Shown: positions 43,773 through 55,481 of the stretch, one piece after another
Layout of the letters: every line of letters begins with the position of its first letter
Numbering within the stretch: position 1 is the stretch's first letter
Assembly (NCBI GenBank): GCA_032768795.1
Contig: CP136493.1
Span: 2,294,001-2,358,000 of the forward strand
Source of the DNA: Tremella fuciformis
Taxonomy: Eukaryota; Basidiomycota; Tremellomycetes; Tremellales; Tremellaceae
Direction: 5' to 3'
DNA: 64,000 nt
Translations under genes and position numbers: made by a program
The notes under the pieces: generated by a model
What the model was told of the DNA's origin: nothing
The model's input: the letters and a program-made list of their open reading frames with translations, nothing else
Databases searched by the model: none

Positions 43773-45057
43773 GTTAGAAGAACAGGCTCCGGGCAGGCTG
43801 TCACATGGGACATGTCAGTTTCTCGTTCGTATATACAGTACAAATGTAGTCATGACACAAGGAACGTGACCTTGCGACCTGTACATAGGGTACATGTGGT
43901 ATGTATCGCTTGGATTGGCCCGTCCACTGCAATGGACATTGCAGCTGAAAACGTGCGTGAAGATCCCGACATGTGGGTCTGAAAATAAATCGAGGGTCTG
44001 AAGCGGAGACGGGCGAACGGGCTGGTAAGAGCTCGTCTCCTGGGACGCATCTGCCGCCGGTGCTCTTGGCAAAGCAGATACCAGGACGATCGGTGGAATG
44101 CGACAGACGCCGTCAGACTTGCAGCGAAGGGAGAGAGGCTGGCAGAAGATATGTCCGAACTCTGCCCGTGAACCACCGTAGCCGATATAGTCCAGGAAGC
44201 CGTGGACGTACACAGGTGCTCCCATCTACCCAGTCGCCCCGGTCTCCACCACCAAGCCCTGTGGCCATAGGGAAGGAATGACGTTCGGTCGACTGGTCCA
44301 CGCGTTGACCCTACAGGCGGGCTCACTGTGCCCGCCGGCCCACCTGTGGCTGACAACTACCACGCCTGCTTGGGTTGTCGGGAGAGCCCTTGTGAGGCAG
44401 TGCCAGGATTGTCAGACTCGGCATGATCTCCAGCCTATGAAGCTCAACTCAAGAGAGACACCTTGGAGCTATCACCGAGGGCCCGAGCCAGCGCTGCAGC
44501 TCCTTGACCATCTCACTTCGTCGGCCGTCCAAGAGAATGTAGACGGTGCAACTACGCAAGTGGTCCGAGGGAACTCTGCAATCCCGAGTAGCTGTTGTGC
44601 CAACCCTCTGTCGACTGGCCATCTCTTTGCAGTCTGAGCCGTCAATATAGCGCTTTTGGACCGGCCCTACGGCATGTTTTGCCTTTCGTGTGTCTGGGCT
44701 GATCCACGGGAAGAAGTCGGTCTACACCCGTTCCCTGTGGTGCGAGACCTCGGCTTCGGACCTCCATGATAGTTCAGCGCATTCCTTCTTCTCAAAGAGC
44801 GCCACGAGTCACGCCTTCCGGCACACTAAAGACGAATGAGCCGGCTCACCTTAAGCCGAGCACTTTGCTGGGAAGTGTATGGTACATAAATCAAATGACC
44901 GACTGACAGCCGAGTCTGAGCGACTCTTGCCTCGGACTGATTGTGCGGTGTCATTTAAGATCAAGCTAGCAGAAATTGTACTGCTTGACGGATCTTTCCA
45001 TACAAAGTGTAGACAAGGCAAGGAAGGATCACTGCCTCACGCCTCAATCGCTCGGCA
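43773..45057. promoter_or_regulatory. Long divergent intergenic region: phytase / DUF1479 A
   Basis: About 1.3 kb. The left end is the acid phosphatase promoter, with a TATA box at 43830-43835. AACGTG, which reads CACGTT on the phosphatase strand, occurs near 43862 and 43950; both are weaker Pho4-type sites. Cys-rich translations near 44360-44420 do not form a zinc cluster. No gene is supported here. Confidence 0.45.
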
Positions 45058-46713
45058 ATGTTGCGGTGCGCCACCAAAGTGCAGCCCTTCAAGCATATAC
45101 CACGCCCTCGGTCCATGGCGACTGAGGTCCACACAAGTGGTCAGCGTACGAATAAACGGGAGGGTGATATTAGCGCGGTCTTCACCAGTTTCTCCGGGAA
45201 GAGAGCGCAGCCATTGTCGCCTCGCTTCAAAGATCTCAAGAAGAACATTACCGTCGGTTTTGAAGAGCAGTTACAGAAGTCTTGGGACGACCTCGTTGAG
45301 GTCCTCAAGGCCCGGACAGAGGAAGTGGCCGAGAAAAGACAAGCGGTGAGCTCCATACACTACCCTCTTAAGTGGCCGTCTCAAGGCTTCTAGATCATAC
45401 CTCAAGTGGACTTCAAGGACTTGTCGAACGGCACCGTTTCCGAATCCGCGCTTCGGGGTGTGAGTGACACTGGCGTCGTCGTTGTTCGCAATGTCATCCC
45501 TAAAGAGGTCACCACTGCTCTCCTCGACGACGTACGGGACTACTTTGCAAGACATCCAATGAACGGCTTTCCTTCTGCCGCCGAACGTAAAGTCGTCTAC
45601 GAATCGTACTGGAGTCCTTCGCAAGTAAAAGCGCGATCCCACCCGAACATGCTCGTAACGCAGAGGTGGATGAATCAGCGCTACAAGGCTGATTCTGATC
45701 AGCGAGGTCAGTGTCCGCGATCCGGCGGTCTGTGGCTGACATCCAGTTGACCTTTCAACTCCCTTAAGTTACTGCGATCGGGTTCAGCTACGCCCCCCGG
45801 GAGACACTCACTTTGCGTTATCACCTCACGTAGATGGCGGCGGAGTGGAGCGTTGGGAAGACAAAGCATACAATCATGTTTACCGAAAGATATTCCAGGG
45901 CAAAGTAGCTGCTTGCAGCCTCTCAACACGTACGTGTGCTGATTTTAGTGGCGCGAGTATGATCCGTGGGACATGAGCGGACGACTGGACGCCAACATGA
46001 ACATGTACAATGGTCCGGGAGGGTGCAGTGTCTTCCGAACTTTCCAAGGATGGCTAGGACTCTCGCGTCACGGCCCTCAGCAGGGCACTCTCGTCGTCCA
46101 CCCTATTCTCCAGCCCTCGACAGCCTATTGGATGTTGCGACCTTTCTTCGAACCCACGGTAAAAGGTTCGTTGAACGGCTGGAAGTTCACGCTCGACGAC
46201 TCCGAGGGCAATACCTTCCTGCATGGCGCAAATCCAGGTACCGCTCAGGAGCACAATCCCGACATTCACCCTCACCTTCGTCTCTCAGAGACCATGCTGC
46301 CTTACCCTACTGTAGAGCCTGGCGACACGGTTTTCTGGAGCGCCGACACCATTCATGGGACCGAGGCCAACAATACCGGTGACATCGACGCATGCGTCTT
46401 TTACATCCCTTCTGTTCCTCTAACGGAGAGCAATGTAGTCAGTCTCGTTTGTTTACAATTCCCGCAGGAAATACCCTGACCTCGCTCGCAGCAGTATCTC
46501 TCTCAGCAACGCGACGCATTCCTCAGCGGCGTTCCCCCGCCGGACTTCCCGGGTGGCGCCGGGGAGTCCAGCTTCGGGGACCGGGGAGCCCCTCAGCATA
46601 TCATGTCGCCTATGGGCAAGCGGGCCATGGGCATTGACCCATTTCCCGAAGTTGGCGATCACATGCAGGTGGAGCTAGCGAGGAAAGCCAACACAATTCT
46701 GGGCTACAAGTGA
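45058..46713 (+). CDS. DUF1479 family 2-oxoglutarate/Fe(II)-type oxygenase, copy A
   Basis: Exons 45058-45345, 45394-45706, 45747-45904, 45949-46437 and 46492-46713 join in frame to 489 residues. Family blocks are GVVVVRNVIPKE, YWSPSQVKARSHPNM, STPLSYCDRVQLRPPGDTHF, ALSPHVDGGGVERWEDKAYN (HxD metal pair), REYDPWDM, ANMNMYNGPGGCSVFRTFQGWL, STAYWMLRPFF and DTVFWSADTIHGTEANN (likely distal His), ending in VPLTESNVQYLSQQRDAFLSGVPPPDFPGG. The first ATG adds 19 residues rich in Arg/Lys and free of acids before a second ATG at 45115, so mitochondrial and cytosolic forms are possible. DUF1479 proteins have the jelly-roll oxygenase fold, but no firm substrate is known to me. Copy B lies beyond the hexose permease. 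Confidence 0.88.
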
Positions 46714-47461
46714 ACGTCAAGAGATTGTGCTCCTCCACCCCGCTGTAATCAAGGCTCGTATGAGCCGATTTTCTTCACATAACTAGAGTGTCCCGATGCA
46801 GAAACAAGACTCCTTCTCGTATGGGCGCCCATTCCCACCATGACGGGAATCGTTTCCCTCCGAGACTTTTGTGAGCAAACATCTCCAACCGTCTCTGGAA
46901 ACGAACGGTCGCCAGCTGGGGGGCAACTCGTCGAGCTTCAAACTAGTCTGAGACGAATGTGCACCGGAGATTGGGGATCGGATGGATCTCCGTGAGGGGC
47001 CCGACGGCAAACAAGTAACGACGCGGGGAGCCCGGGGGTGGGGGGGGGGGAGGGGGCAATTCCTTCGGAGCAGCATCGCAACAGTCTGGAGCGATTCCGC
47101 TTCCCGAATTTCCGGCGATTTAGTTGTGGTGGTGCCGTTCCACATGCCAATGATTTCTCCCACAGGAACCCTTTCGGTCGCGCTATTTCACCTTTTCAGA
47201 GGATGTGACCCGTGCGACGCCACTCGGTGTCTAGTCGGTCGGCTGCATCCCTTTTTTTCGGCGACTAGACCTCGCCGCCAGAGAGCAAGTACGCGGGCTC
47301 GTGACTTATCCCAAAAGAGATAAATAGCGCAATCATGAGCGTGGTGACTGGCCCATGCCCCACGGGAACTCCGCAAGTGCCCCGAACAAATCCCCTCGCC
47401 TTCACTGGTCCCCACCTCCCCCCCTTCAAGGGCAGATTCCCCAATCACACACAGCTCAACG
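46714..47461. promoter_or_regulatory. Hexose permease upstream region
   Basis: About 750 bases without a supported gene. It contains the G-rich tract at 47034-47056, and a pyrimidine-rich CCCCACCTCCCCCCC near 47410-47424, about 40-50 bases before the permease ATG. Both resemble binding sites of Mig1/CreA-type glucose repressors (CCCCRC / SYGGGG). GATAAATAG near 47320 is a weak TATA-like element. Confidence 0.45.
47034..47056. repeat. G-rich tract with G5, G11 and G5 runs
   Basis: Runs of 5, 11 and 5 guanines are separated by single T and A bases at 47039 and 47051. It could fold as a G-quadruplex on the plus strand and also contains GTGGGG-type repressor words. It is about 405 bases upstream of the hexose permease start. 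Confidence 0.8.
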
Positions 47462-49168
47462 ATGCCCGGTGGCCCTGCTACAGGTGGAACTGGCCTCTCT
47501 GGGCCAGGCAATAAGGCTGTTGCCTATGCTCTCACTGCCTTCGCCGGGTTTGGTGGTATCCTGTTTGGCTATGACACTGGCACGATCAAGTGAGTGGACT
47601 CTTGGGAGAATTCTGTCAGCGGGCTGACACGATGCAGCGGTATTCAGACTATGACTGCATGGATCGACATCTTCGGAGTGGACCAAGACGGCACGAAGGT
47701 CCTCACGACCAACAGACAGTCGCTCGTAGTCTCCATTCTTTCGGCTGGAACATTCTTCGGTGCCATCGCCGCCGGCCCACTGGCTGATCTGCTTGGCCGA
47801 CGGTGGGGGATGGTGATGTCTTGTGTGATTTTCTCCCTTGGTGTCGGTGTGAGCTAGCCTGTTCGCCGTAACATGTCTGTTGCTCACGTCGTTTAGCTTC
47901 AACTCCCTACTCATTGGGCTGTTTTCATCCTTGGTCGCGTGGTCGCCGGTCTGGGTGTCGGACTCGTTTCCACGATCTCTCCAATGTATCAAGGTGAGAC
48001 TTCGCCGAAGGCGTGGCGCGGACTGGTGATCGGTCTGTACCAGTGGGCGATCACCATCGGTATCCTGCTTGCCGCCATCGTCAATAACTCCATGGCATCT
48101 CGGACCGACAGCTCCGGCTGGAGAACCGTAATCGCGCTTCAATTCGTATGGGCAGCTATCCTCATCGTAGGAATGTGCTTGCTGCCCGAGACTCCTCGGT
48201 TCCTGTCTCTGCGGGGTAAACATGAGGCCGCCAAACAATCGCTTCATCGGATCACTGCTCTCAGTGGCGATGACCTCGAGACCGAATATGCCATCCTCCT
48301 CGAGGGCCTTGAGGCGGAGGCAGCTTTGGGAGAGGCCACCTACCTGCACCTATTCAAGGGAGGCCCCGACCGCATGTGGATGCGCACCATGACAGGTATC
48401 ATGATTCAGGCGTGTCAGCAGTTGACGGGAATCAATTTCATCTTCTACTTTGGCACGACATTCTTCAAGCAGTCCGGCATCTCCGACCCTTTCACTATCT
48501 CCATCGTCACCAACGTTGTCAACGTCGCTTCGACTATACCTGGTATCCTTAGCATTGACCGTTTTGGAAGACGCTTCATGCTTCTTTGGGGAGCGATCGG
48601 CATGACTATTTGCGAGTTCATCGTCGCCATTGTCGGAGTCACCGTCAAAACCACCGACCTGGCTGCTCAACGGGTTTTGATCGCTTTTGTCTGCATCTAC
48701 ATCGCATTCTTCGCCGCCACTTGGGGTCCCATCCCATGGTGTGTCTGTGCCGAGGTCTTCCCCTCGCGGCTTCGGGCCAAGGGCATGTCTCTCTCGGTCG
48801 CATCCAACTGGCTGTGGAACTTCGGCATCGGCTACGCCACTCCCTATCTGGTGAACAAGTCGACGCCTCAGATCAAGACGGCTGGGCTAGGCGTGAAAGT
48901 CTTCTTTATCTGGGGATCCGCTTGCGCCGGTTGCGCCCTTTTCACATACTTGTTCGTCGCGGAGACCAAAGGGCTCTCGCTTGAACAGGTGGACGAGCTC
49001 TACAAACACTCGTCCATGCGAAAGTCCAATACCTATCGAAAACAAATTCTGTCCCATGTAGCCGAGCACGAAGGTCAGGTTCACCAAGCAATCGCTCAAC
49101 ACGAACGTGCCCATGGGCAGCCGTACGACCTCTCCGCCGACGAGAAGCAGGAGGCGATGCACGTGTGA
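47462..49168 (+). CDS. MFS hexose transporter (HXT/high-affinity glucose type)
   Basis: Exons 47462-47589, 47638-47848 and 47897-49168 join in frame to 536 residues. All sugar-porter signatures are present: FGGILFGYDTGTINGI in span 1, GPLADLLGRRWG, GRVVAGLGVGLVSTISPMYQGETSPKAWRG, QWAITIGILLAAIVN, PETPRFLSLRGKHEAA, QACQQLTGINFIFYFGTTFF in span 7, DRFGRR, GPIPWCVCAEVFPSRLRAKG and VAETKGLSLEQVDELY. Twelve spans are expected at the plasma membrane. The sequence fits fungal high-affinity glucose or monosaccharide carriers. The gene is flanked on both sides by DUF1479 oxygenase copies in the same orientation. Its upstream DNA has candidate glucose-repressor sites. Confidence 0.95.
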
Positions 49169-50235
49169 GAAACAAGCGACAGCAATGTTATTGCTTGGGG
49201 GCAAGGAGATGGGCCTCAAATGTCTGCCACGAAACCTTGCATGACGTGCCAGATGTCCATCATCCCCAATCCTCTTCAGGCCCAATCTTCTTCAATCCCA
49301 AGCCTCCTCAGTCCCACTTGTAGAAGAAAGAGAATGCAGCGAAATGAAGCGCCGCCTTGTGACTTCCGATAAGCAGAGCATTGTACATTGTGTGCCCCCA
49401 TACCGATGCATTCGACCCCCCGTAGGAATACGTAGGGAGGAAAGGGCGGGCGGGGGACCTGTGCCACCTATGACGTTGCCGTACTGTATCGCAGCGTCTC
49501 AAGCGACTATGCGGCGAAAGTCTTCCCTCGGCACTCGACCATGAATCCAGCTACAAGCGCTCTTAATATAGACTACGCTCACCGACCGCGAATTCACTAC
49601 GTGTATCGCAAATTACCATAGCCTCATGCACTGACACTGGGCGATTTCGGGGATGAAGCTGCTGGCCGTCTTGCCGGTTACATGTTAACGTCTCGTCAGG
49701 AGCACCAAGATTCGGTCAAGCATGCGGCGGCGCACAGCGACAACTCATCCAGGCCGCCAGACTCGGTGGATCGTACTCCCACATTGACATGCTCGATGTC
49801 CACCACCTAGTCGGCGGGTCTTTGATGACTGGTCAAAGGGACCACCGCGGGCGTTTTCAATCATCAAGCGTGGGGAAGGGTCTCACTCTGGCAGGCAAAC
49901 ACCAACAAGCTCATGCATGGCTACAGTGTTCAAGTATCGGTCAGAAACGCTCGCACACGAAGCGATTCCAGGAGAGGGTTACCGTTCGGAGTTCGGTGTC
50001 TTGTCTCTAAACCCATCGACCTTCGGCGACTAGATTTTTACGGTCATCGTCGAGCTCGCGCAAATGTCGGAACGGGCCCTGATGGATTCTCTTCGGGCCC
50101 GCCAACATGCTGAACCGGAACGGTCGGTCTATCGTCAGTCGCGTGTGCGAGTGATAAAAACGGGCCTCAGTAACAACGTACGCAGTGATGCCAGCGGTCT
50201 GCTTCTCCTCGATCTCCTGGACCGACACTCTGGCA
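49169..50235. other. Intergenic region without a supported gene
   Basis: About 1.07 kb between the hexose permease and DUF1479 copy B. Short open frames near 49740-50010 show no recognisable domain. No TATA box or repeat stands out. Confidence 0.4.
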
Positions 50236-52033
50236 ATGTCCCTTAGGTTCGCTCAATCTCGCCTTGCAACATCTAGATCCCATTCCCTCCGCTGTGCATA
50301 CCCCTCGGGGATCCTTCGCTCCACCAAATGTGCTTCCCTCGCGACCGTTGCTCGGAAACCCAGGGCCGAGGGAACAATCGCTTCTGTGTTTGCCTCGCTG
50401 TCTGGTGAGGAGGCAGTGGCGCTTCCTGATCGGTTTCGGACACTCAAGAGGTGCGATCTTTTGAGCTCAGCATTGGGCTCATGGCTGACGGTTGAGGGAG
50501 ATCCTGAACTCCGCCGAGTTACAACAAAAAGTAGCGGCCAGCTGGGTGGACCTCATCAGTCATCTGCGCGATGCTACCAGGCATATCATTGAGCAAGGTA
50601 GCGAGGTATGTCTCTTTGGCCATACACGACGAGATGTACGGTATCTGACCCCGCTCTAGGTGATACCGGAGGTCCAGTTTGCAGAAATCAAGTCTGGTCT
50701 CTCGCGCGCCAAGAAGGAGGAAATTCAGGAAAGAGGTGTAGTCATCGTTCGCAACGTGGTAGCTGAACCTCAAGTTGGTCGGGCTGTGAAATATAGGACT
50801 GGTTATTGAGAAACAGGCTCTGAAGTGGCTCGAATCCATCCAAAAGTACATCACCTTGAATCCCGACGTCAAAGGATATCCCGAAGAGCAAAAGGCGGTA
50901 TATGAACTCTAGTGAGACCGGTTTAACCCCCGCCTTTTCTGAGGTCTGCTAAGCCAGTAGCTGGTCTACCGCCCAGATTGAGGCAAGATCGCACCCGAAC
51001 TCACTGGACGTCCAACGAGCTCTCCTGGGTCTCTTCAATAAGAAGTCGACCGATGACCGGCTCACATCGTTCTCTACTCCCCTGACCTACTGCGACCGTC
51101 TCCGTATTCGACAGCCGGGAGATGCCAAGTTCGCCCTAGGACCGCATTGCGATGGTGGTAGTGTAGAGAGATGGGAAGACCCAACATATCGGCGCTCATA
51201 TAGAGCAATCTTGGAGGGGCACTGGCGGGATCACGATGCGTGGGATATGGGCAAGTCATCTCAAACCCTCTAGCTGACATGACTGACCCTCTCTGCAGCT
51301 GGGCGACCAGAAGCCAACATGAACATGTATGAGGGTCCAGGGGCTTGCGGAGTCTTCCGCGCGCTACAGGGGTGGACGTCATTGTCACATACAGGCAAAG
51401 GCGAAGGCACGCTCAAAATCTACCCCGGGATAAGAGAGTCGTCGGCATACATCCTCTTGAGACCATTCTTCACTCCTACTCTCAAACCCAATGAACCAGG
51501 CTACCTCGACGGTGCCAACTGGAAACTAAACCTCGACTCCTCCGATTTCCCCAACTCCCCTCTCGGCCGCTCGCAGGAGCTGAACGAAGACACCCACCCG
51601 CATCTCAACCTCCCTCGGACGATGACTTCCCTCAAAGCCGTGCATCCTGGAGACCAGGCATGGTGGCACTGCGATGGCGTGCACTCCGTTGAAGCCAGCA
51701 ACAGAGGCAAGACCGCGTCCTCCGTCATGTATATCCCCTCCGTCCCGTTGACAGAGGCAAACGTCCATTACATCAAAGAGCAGCGTGATTGCTTTTTGGC
51801 GGGCAAGCCACCACCCGACTTTCCTGGAGGCGTTGGAGAAGCCAACTTCGAAGGCAAGGGCGGGTACAGCGATACCTTGACAGAGGAGGGCAGAAGGGCT
51901 ATGGGCTTGACGCCTTTCGAGTTTTCTAGTGCCTCGGACGAGGGCGAGAGACTGCTACTCCAGAGAGCGTCAGTTCCAAGTTTATCGGGAGCCTCATAAC
52001 TGACTTAGCAGCAACGAGATTCTCGGATTCTGA
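50236..52033 (+). CDS. DUF1479 family 2-oxoglutarate/Fe(II)-type oxygenase, copy B
   Basis: Exons 50236-50450, 50497-50605, 50660-50758, 50811-50911, 50961-51250, 51299-51968 and 52009-52033 join in frame to 502 residues. It parallels copy A block by block: YWSTAQIEARSHPNS, STPLTYCDRLRIRQPGDAKF, ALGPHCDGGSVERWEDPTY with the HxD pair, ANMNMYEGPGACGVFRALQGW, QAWWHCDGVHSVEASN, VPLTEANVHYIKEQRDCFLAGKPPPDFPGG and the final ASNEILGF. The first 44 residues hold many Arg/Ser and no Asp or Glu, a good mitochondrial presequence. The fifth intron (51251-51298) starts GCAAGT and is a GC-AG intron. Copy B has more introns than A, so the duplication is not recent. The gene converges with a Zn2Cys6 regulator. 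Confidence 0.88.
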
Positions 52034-52284
52034 TCGAAAATTACCCTTCGCCATCGGGATGATCATGTTGCTGCCGACCATGCAAACATCTTTCATTGTG
52101 GTTGCAGCACGAGGATGAGTAGCGCTCGACTGTGTTTTGAAATCCCTCTCATGGCGATTACACTATTTTATCGTCGGATCAGACTCGCAAGGGCAGACAG
52201 CCTGAGACTACTGCTGCATACCGAGTTGTAATTCACAGGCGTGTCTGATACTGCTTGCAACTTCACTCATTCCCCTTTTAGACT

Positions 52285-54557
52285 TTAGCTGCTGATAAGC
52301 AGGTCCATCGCGCTCATCGTGGCAGTATCGTCCGCCGAAAACATTGCCAAGAGCATCGAAGCGAACTCGTCCGGACTCTGCTGTTCCGGCCATTGCGATA
52401 CTACACGCTGCATGAAGATGGTATGTCGTTGATCGACGCCATCCTTGTGCGGCATCGATCCGGATGACGCTGTCAATTGGCCGAGAATGGCGGACAGATG
52501 CAGAAATAGGCGGTCCTTGGTAGCGGCATCTGGTATGGACGCTTTGAACTGCTCATGAGCTCCTTGACCCTTTGCGAAAGGTTATCGTGGACGCACTCGC
52601 AAGGCCACTGCGGCCGCACAAGACAGCATTGTGAACAGGTTATTATGGGCGTAGCGGTACACGTCCATCGGCATGCGACTTGCTGCATATTCGAGCAGAC
52701 AAGCAGCGTGCTCGGTAGCCTCTCGCTCGTTCTGTTTGCGGTCTTGCAAACGCATGCAAAAGAGACGCAAGTTGATCTGCGCGTAATGATAATAAATCGA
52801 GCCTAGATATCCGAGTCGGAAGGAATCTGCCGTTTGAGTCCGAAATCGTCGTCGAAACGACTTACTCTGATGTTCAGGTGTAATCCATGTTGCTCTCCAT
52901 TCGTCGAGGGCCTCCGACGCTGCCGCTGACCCGAACACCGAGGCCATCCGCGGAAATTGTGACTGATTGTCAGCCTGAGCAAGGTGTGCTCGCCCTGACC
53001 AAGTGACTGACCATCACTTTCCGCAGTCTGATCAGGGCGACAATGGAGCGGTCTTCCATGACCGTCGCGGGATCCTTGAGCCAGTCATCGAGGCGTAGAA
53101 ATCGGCGATCATCTACCAGAACCGGTTCTCGTCCCGTCTGTACCGCCCAGCTCCGATCGGCAATAAAGCAAGTGAACCAGGTTCTTTCGTTATTGCGCCG
53201 TGACAGAGTCGCACCAAGTTCAGGCTCGAGATAGGAGAATCCCGGACTGTTGAGTCCAACTTCGACACCGATACGTACTGGATCGCTCAGTAAGGTCCAG
53301 TCCACGATCAAGCCGACGCTCACTGGCGTGGCCGAAGAGTGTCCAGCCCCAATCTTCTTCTCCCATCTCAGGATTGGGTAAGAACGTTGCCCACAACATA
53401 CAGGCCTGAACGATGTATACACTTCGGTAGTTGTTGAGAAGTATCCTGGGCCATATTTTTGTCTGTATCTGACGTTCTAGACTGCGAGCCAGCTGGGGTC
53501 GTGGGGTATAACGGGCCATGGTGTACAGAATAACGGCCAGGAGGAAAGGCGATCGCTGCCGAACGTGCTCGAGCGTGTGTATCCGGGGGTCCAGAAATGC
53601 AACATAATTGGCCATGTGGGACCAGAAGCTGGAGCATAAGTTTCGTATCCATGTGTGTATGACTCACAGTGAGAACATATCGCGAGCGTCGTTCAAGCCA
53701 CAGATACCCGAGGAGATGACATCGGCGCCGTCAAGATCCCAGACAGTAGCAGTTCTTCTGGATCGCAGAGTATCGGCCGCAGCTAAGTGCCATCAGTCGG
53801 GTTGATTGCTGAAAGAGCTACATACAATCCCCTGCAATTTGCTGAATCAGTGCGAGGGGCGAGCCATCTGTTTCTGCGGGATCTGCGGGGATGTCGGCGA
53901 TCATTGGCCGGACGAAAGGGATGGGAGTGGGGACAGCATTCCTACCGGGTATGGAGGGCTCAGCTAGCGTGGGAAGCTGTGTCTCGTGCAGATGCACATG
54001 CGTAGGTTGTGCAGAGCTTTCTGTGGGACCAGCTCCAGATAAAACGTGTACAGATCGAGTACTCGACGTCCCCAGGGTGTTTATCGGCGTGTCGGGAACG
54101 GGAACGGGTTGGGTAGCCCAGACGTTGTGAACATCGTCTGATGCAGCCATCCCTCTACCCACGGTCTGACTATTACCCAAGCCACTGCCATCGACCGAGG
54201 CGTTGTTCTTGCTCAAAATACTGCCCGACCGCTGTCTTTTATTCCTGAAAGGGAGGTCAGCCAGGGCACTACACGCAGGCGAGGGCGTACTTGGAGCCCA
54301 GCTTTCGGCCTCGCTGGTGCGTCACGTAGGTGCAGTCTTGCGCGTGGACTCGACACTGGTCGCAGGTGGAGTCGGCCGGATCTGAATGCACGCAACGAAC
54401 CTGCTGGTGAGCCTGAAAACTGATGATCTTGATGGGCCTCAGGTCCGGCCATAACGGCGGATTAGAGCAGTCGTACCTTGCGACTCCGACAGAACGTGCA
54501 TGAGGGTTTTTTCACGTCGGAGCGAGACGGCGTCGGGGGATGTAGTGGGTCGGCCAT
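52285..54557 (-). CDS. Zn2Cys6 transcription factor
   Basis: The start at 54555-54557 gives MADPLHPPTPSRSDVKKPS, and the intron 54401-54476 joins CTFCRSRK to VRCVHSDPADSTCDQCRVHAQDC, a complete six-cysteine cluster close to the N-terminus. A basic GRKLGSK and a long Ser/Pro/Thr-rich linker follow to about 53830. The regulatory domain reads FLDPRIHTLEHVRQRSPFLLAVILYTMARY, NYRSVYIVQACMLWATFLPN, ERTWFTCFIADRSWAVQTGREP and RYAHNNLFTMLSCAAAVALR. The last exon ends at 52285 in MDLLISS. Some small introns in 53200-53350 and 52480-52600 are only approximately placed. It sits between DUF1479 copy B and the amylosucrase and could control either. Confidence 0.82.
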
Positions 54558-55481
54558 TGTATAGAGTACAAAGAGTCATGTGCAGTCTGGAAGAAACGAA
54601 AAGAGCTAGCTGTCTTCTCGGGGTTTTCTCGGCGTCTAGTCTGTCCGCTGACAGCCTTCAAGATTTCGAGACTACCCCACTTATGCATTGCTTATGCATC
54701 GATCTCTTGCCGTGTCACGATCCGACCTATTTAGCAAGTCCCTCTCACAAGGAGCGACCCGCAGCAATCAGTGAGGCAAGGTTTGGCCTCACCATGCTCT
54801 GTCGTGCTCTTGAGGATACACAAAGCCGCATCGTGCACGCGAGGCAACACAGGGCCACAACGATTGTGTAGGATTCCCTTCGCCATGTGGCATTGCTGTA
54901 CTATGGAGGTTCGAGTCCGTCCCATCGCGCCATGTAATTTTGCATTTGCTCCCTTCTTCCTGTATGCCAAGGGCATTGTAGATGCGCAACTGTCGCGAAC
55001 GTCGAGCAAGCCCGCATACGAGTCCGACAGAAGCCATTTCTCGGGGATGCGCCCGATGAGCTGGGCTTGCTTCTGAGCGCAGAATGTCTCCCAAGACATG
55101 GTCGCTTTGCGGTGTCACTGTCGAGCATGACCATCGCTGTTCAGGCTTTAATGGCGGGGGACGGAGGACAAGATTCGATGAGTGGGCACATTCCGGGTCG
55201 CGGCGAGATACCGATCAGAGGAGAGTGGGCGAAGTGCTCCATTGACAGTGCAGTTCTTCTGTCATCCATCACTGGATGTATCGACGTCGGAGACTGGTGC
55301 AGCACACGCCCATTACACGGGGGATTCAGCCATCGATATCCGTGAAGACATGTGGTCTCAGTTGGGTCTGACGAATGCCGAAGAAGCCTATCAATCAATC
55401 CATCAAGAACAATTATACAGGTCGTGATGTGACTTCACTCATCATTCGGCCAGCTCGTTTCAGTCACGCAGATCCCAGACG
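54558..55481. other. Intergenic region without a supported gene
   Basis: About 920 bases between the regulator promoter and the 3' end of the amylosucrase. Overlapping open frames of about 100-120 codons exist on both strands near 54730-55120, but none shows a domain or a usable splice pattern. A lone T-arm-like word near 54907 is discussed among the rejected items. Confidence 0.4.

Noticed and set aside
44340..44430. Cys-rich translation CLGCRESPC / CQDCQTRHD that might be a zinc cluster
   Set aside because: The two pieces are in different frames, spacing does not fit Zn2Cys6, and no start or downstream domain is present.
47456..48349. Open frame of 297 codons on the minus strand
   Set aside because: Antisense of the hexose transporter; low-complexity hydrophilic translation.
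54903..54932. T-arm-like word GGTTCGAGTCC suggesting a tRNA gene
   Set aside because: The T stem has a mismatch, the bases before it give no acceptor, D or anticodon arms, and no A-box is found 50-70 bases upstream.
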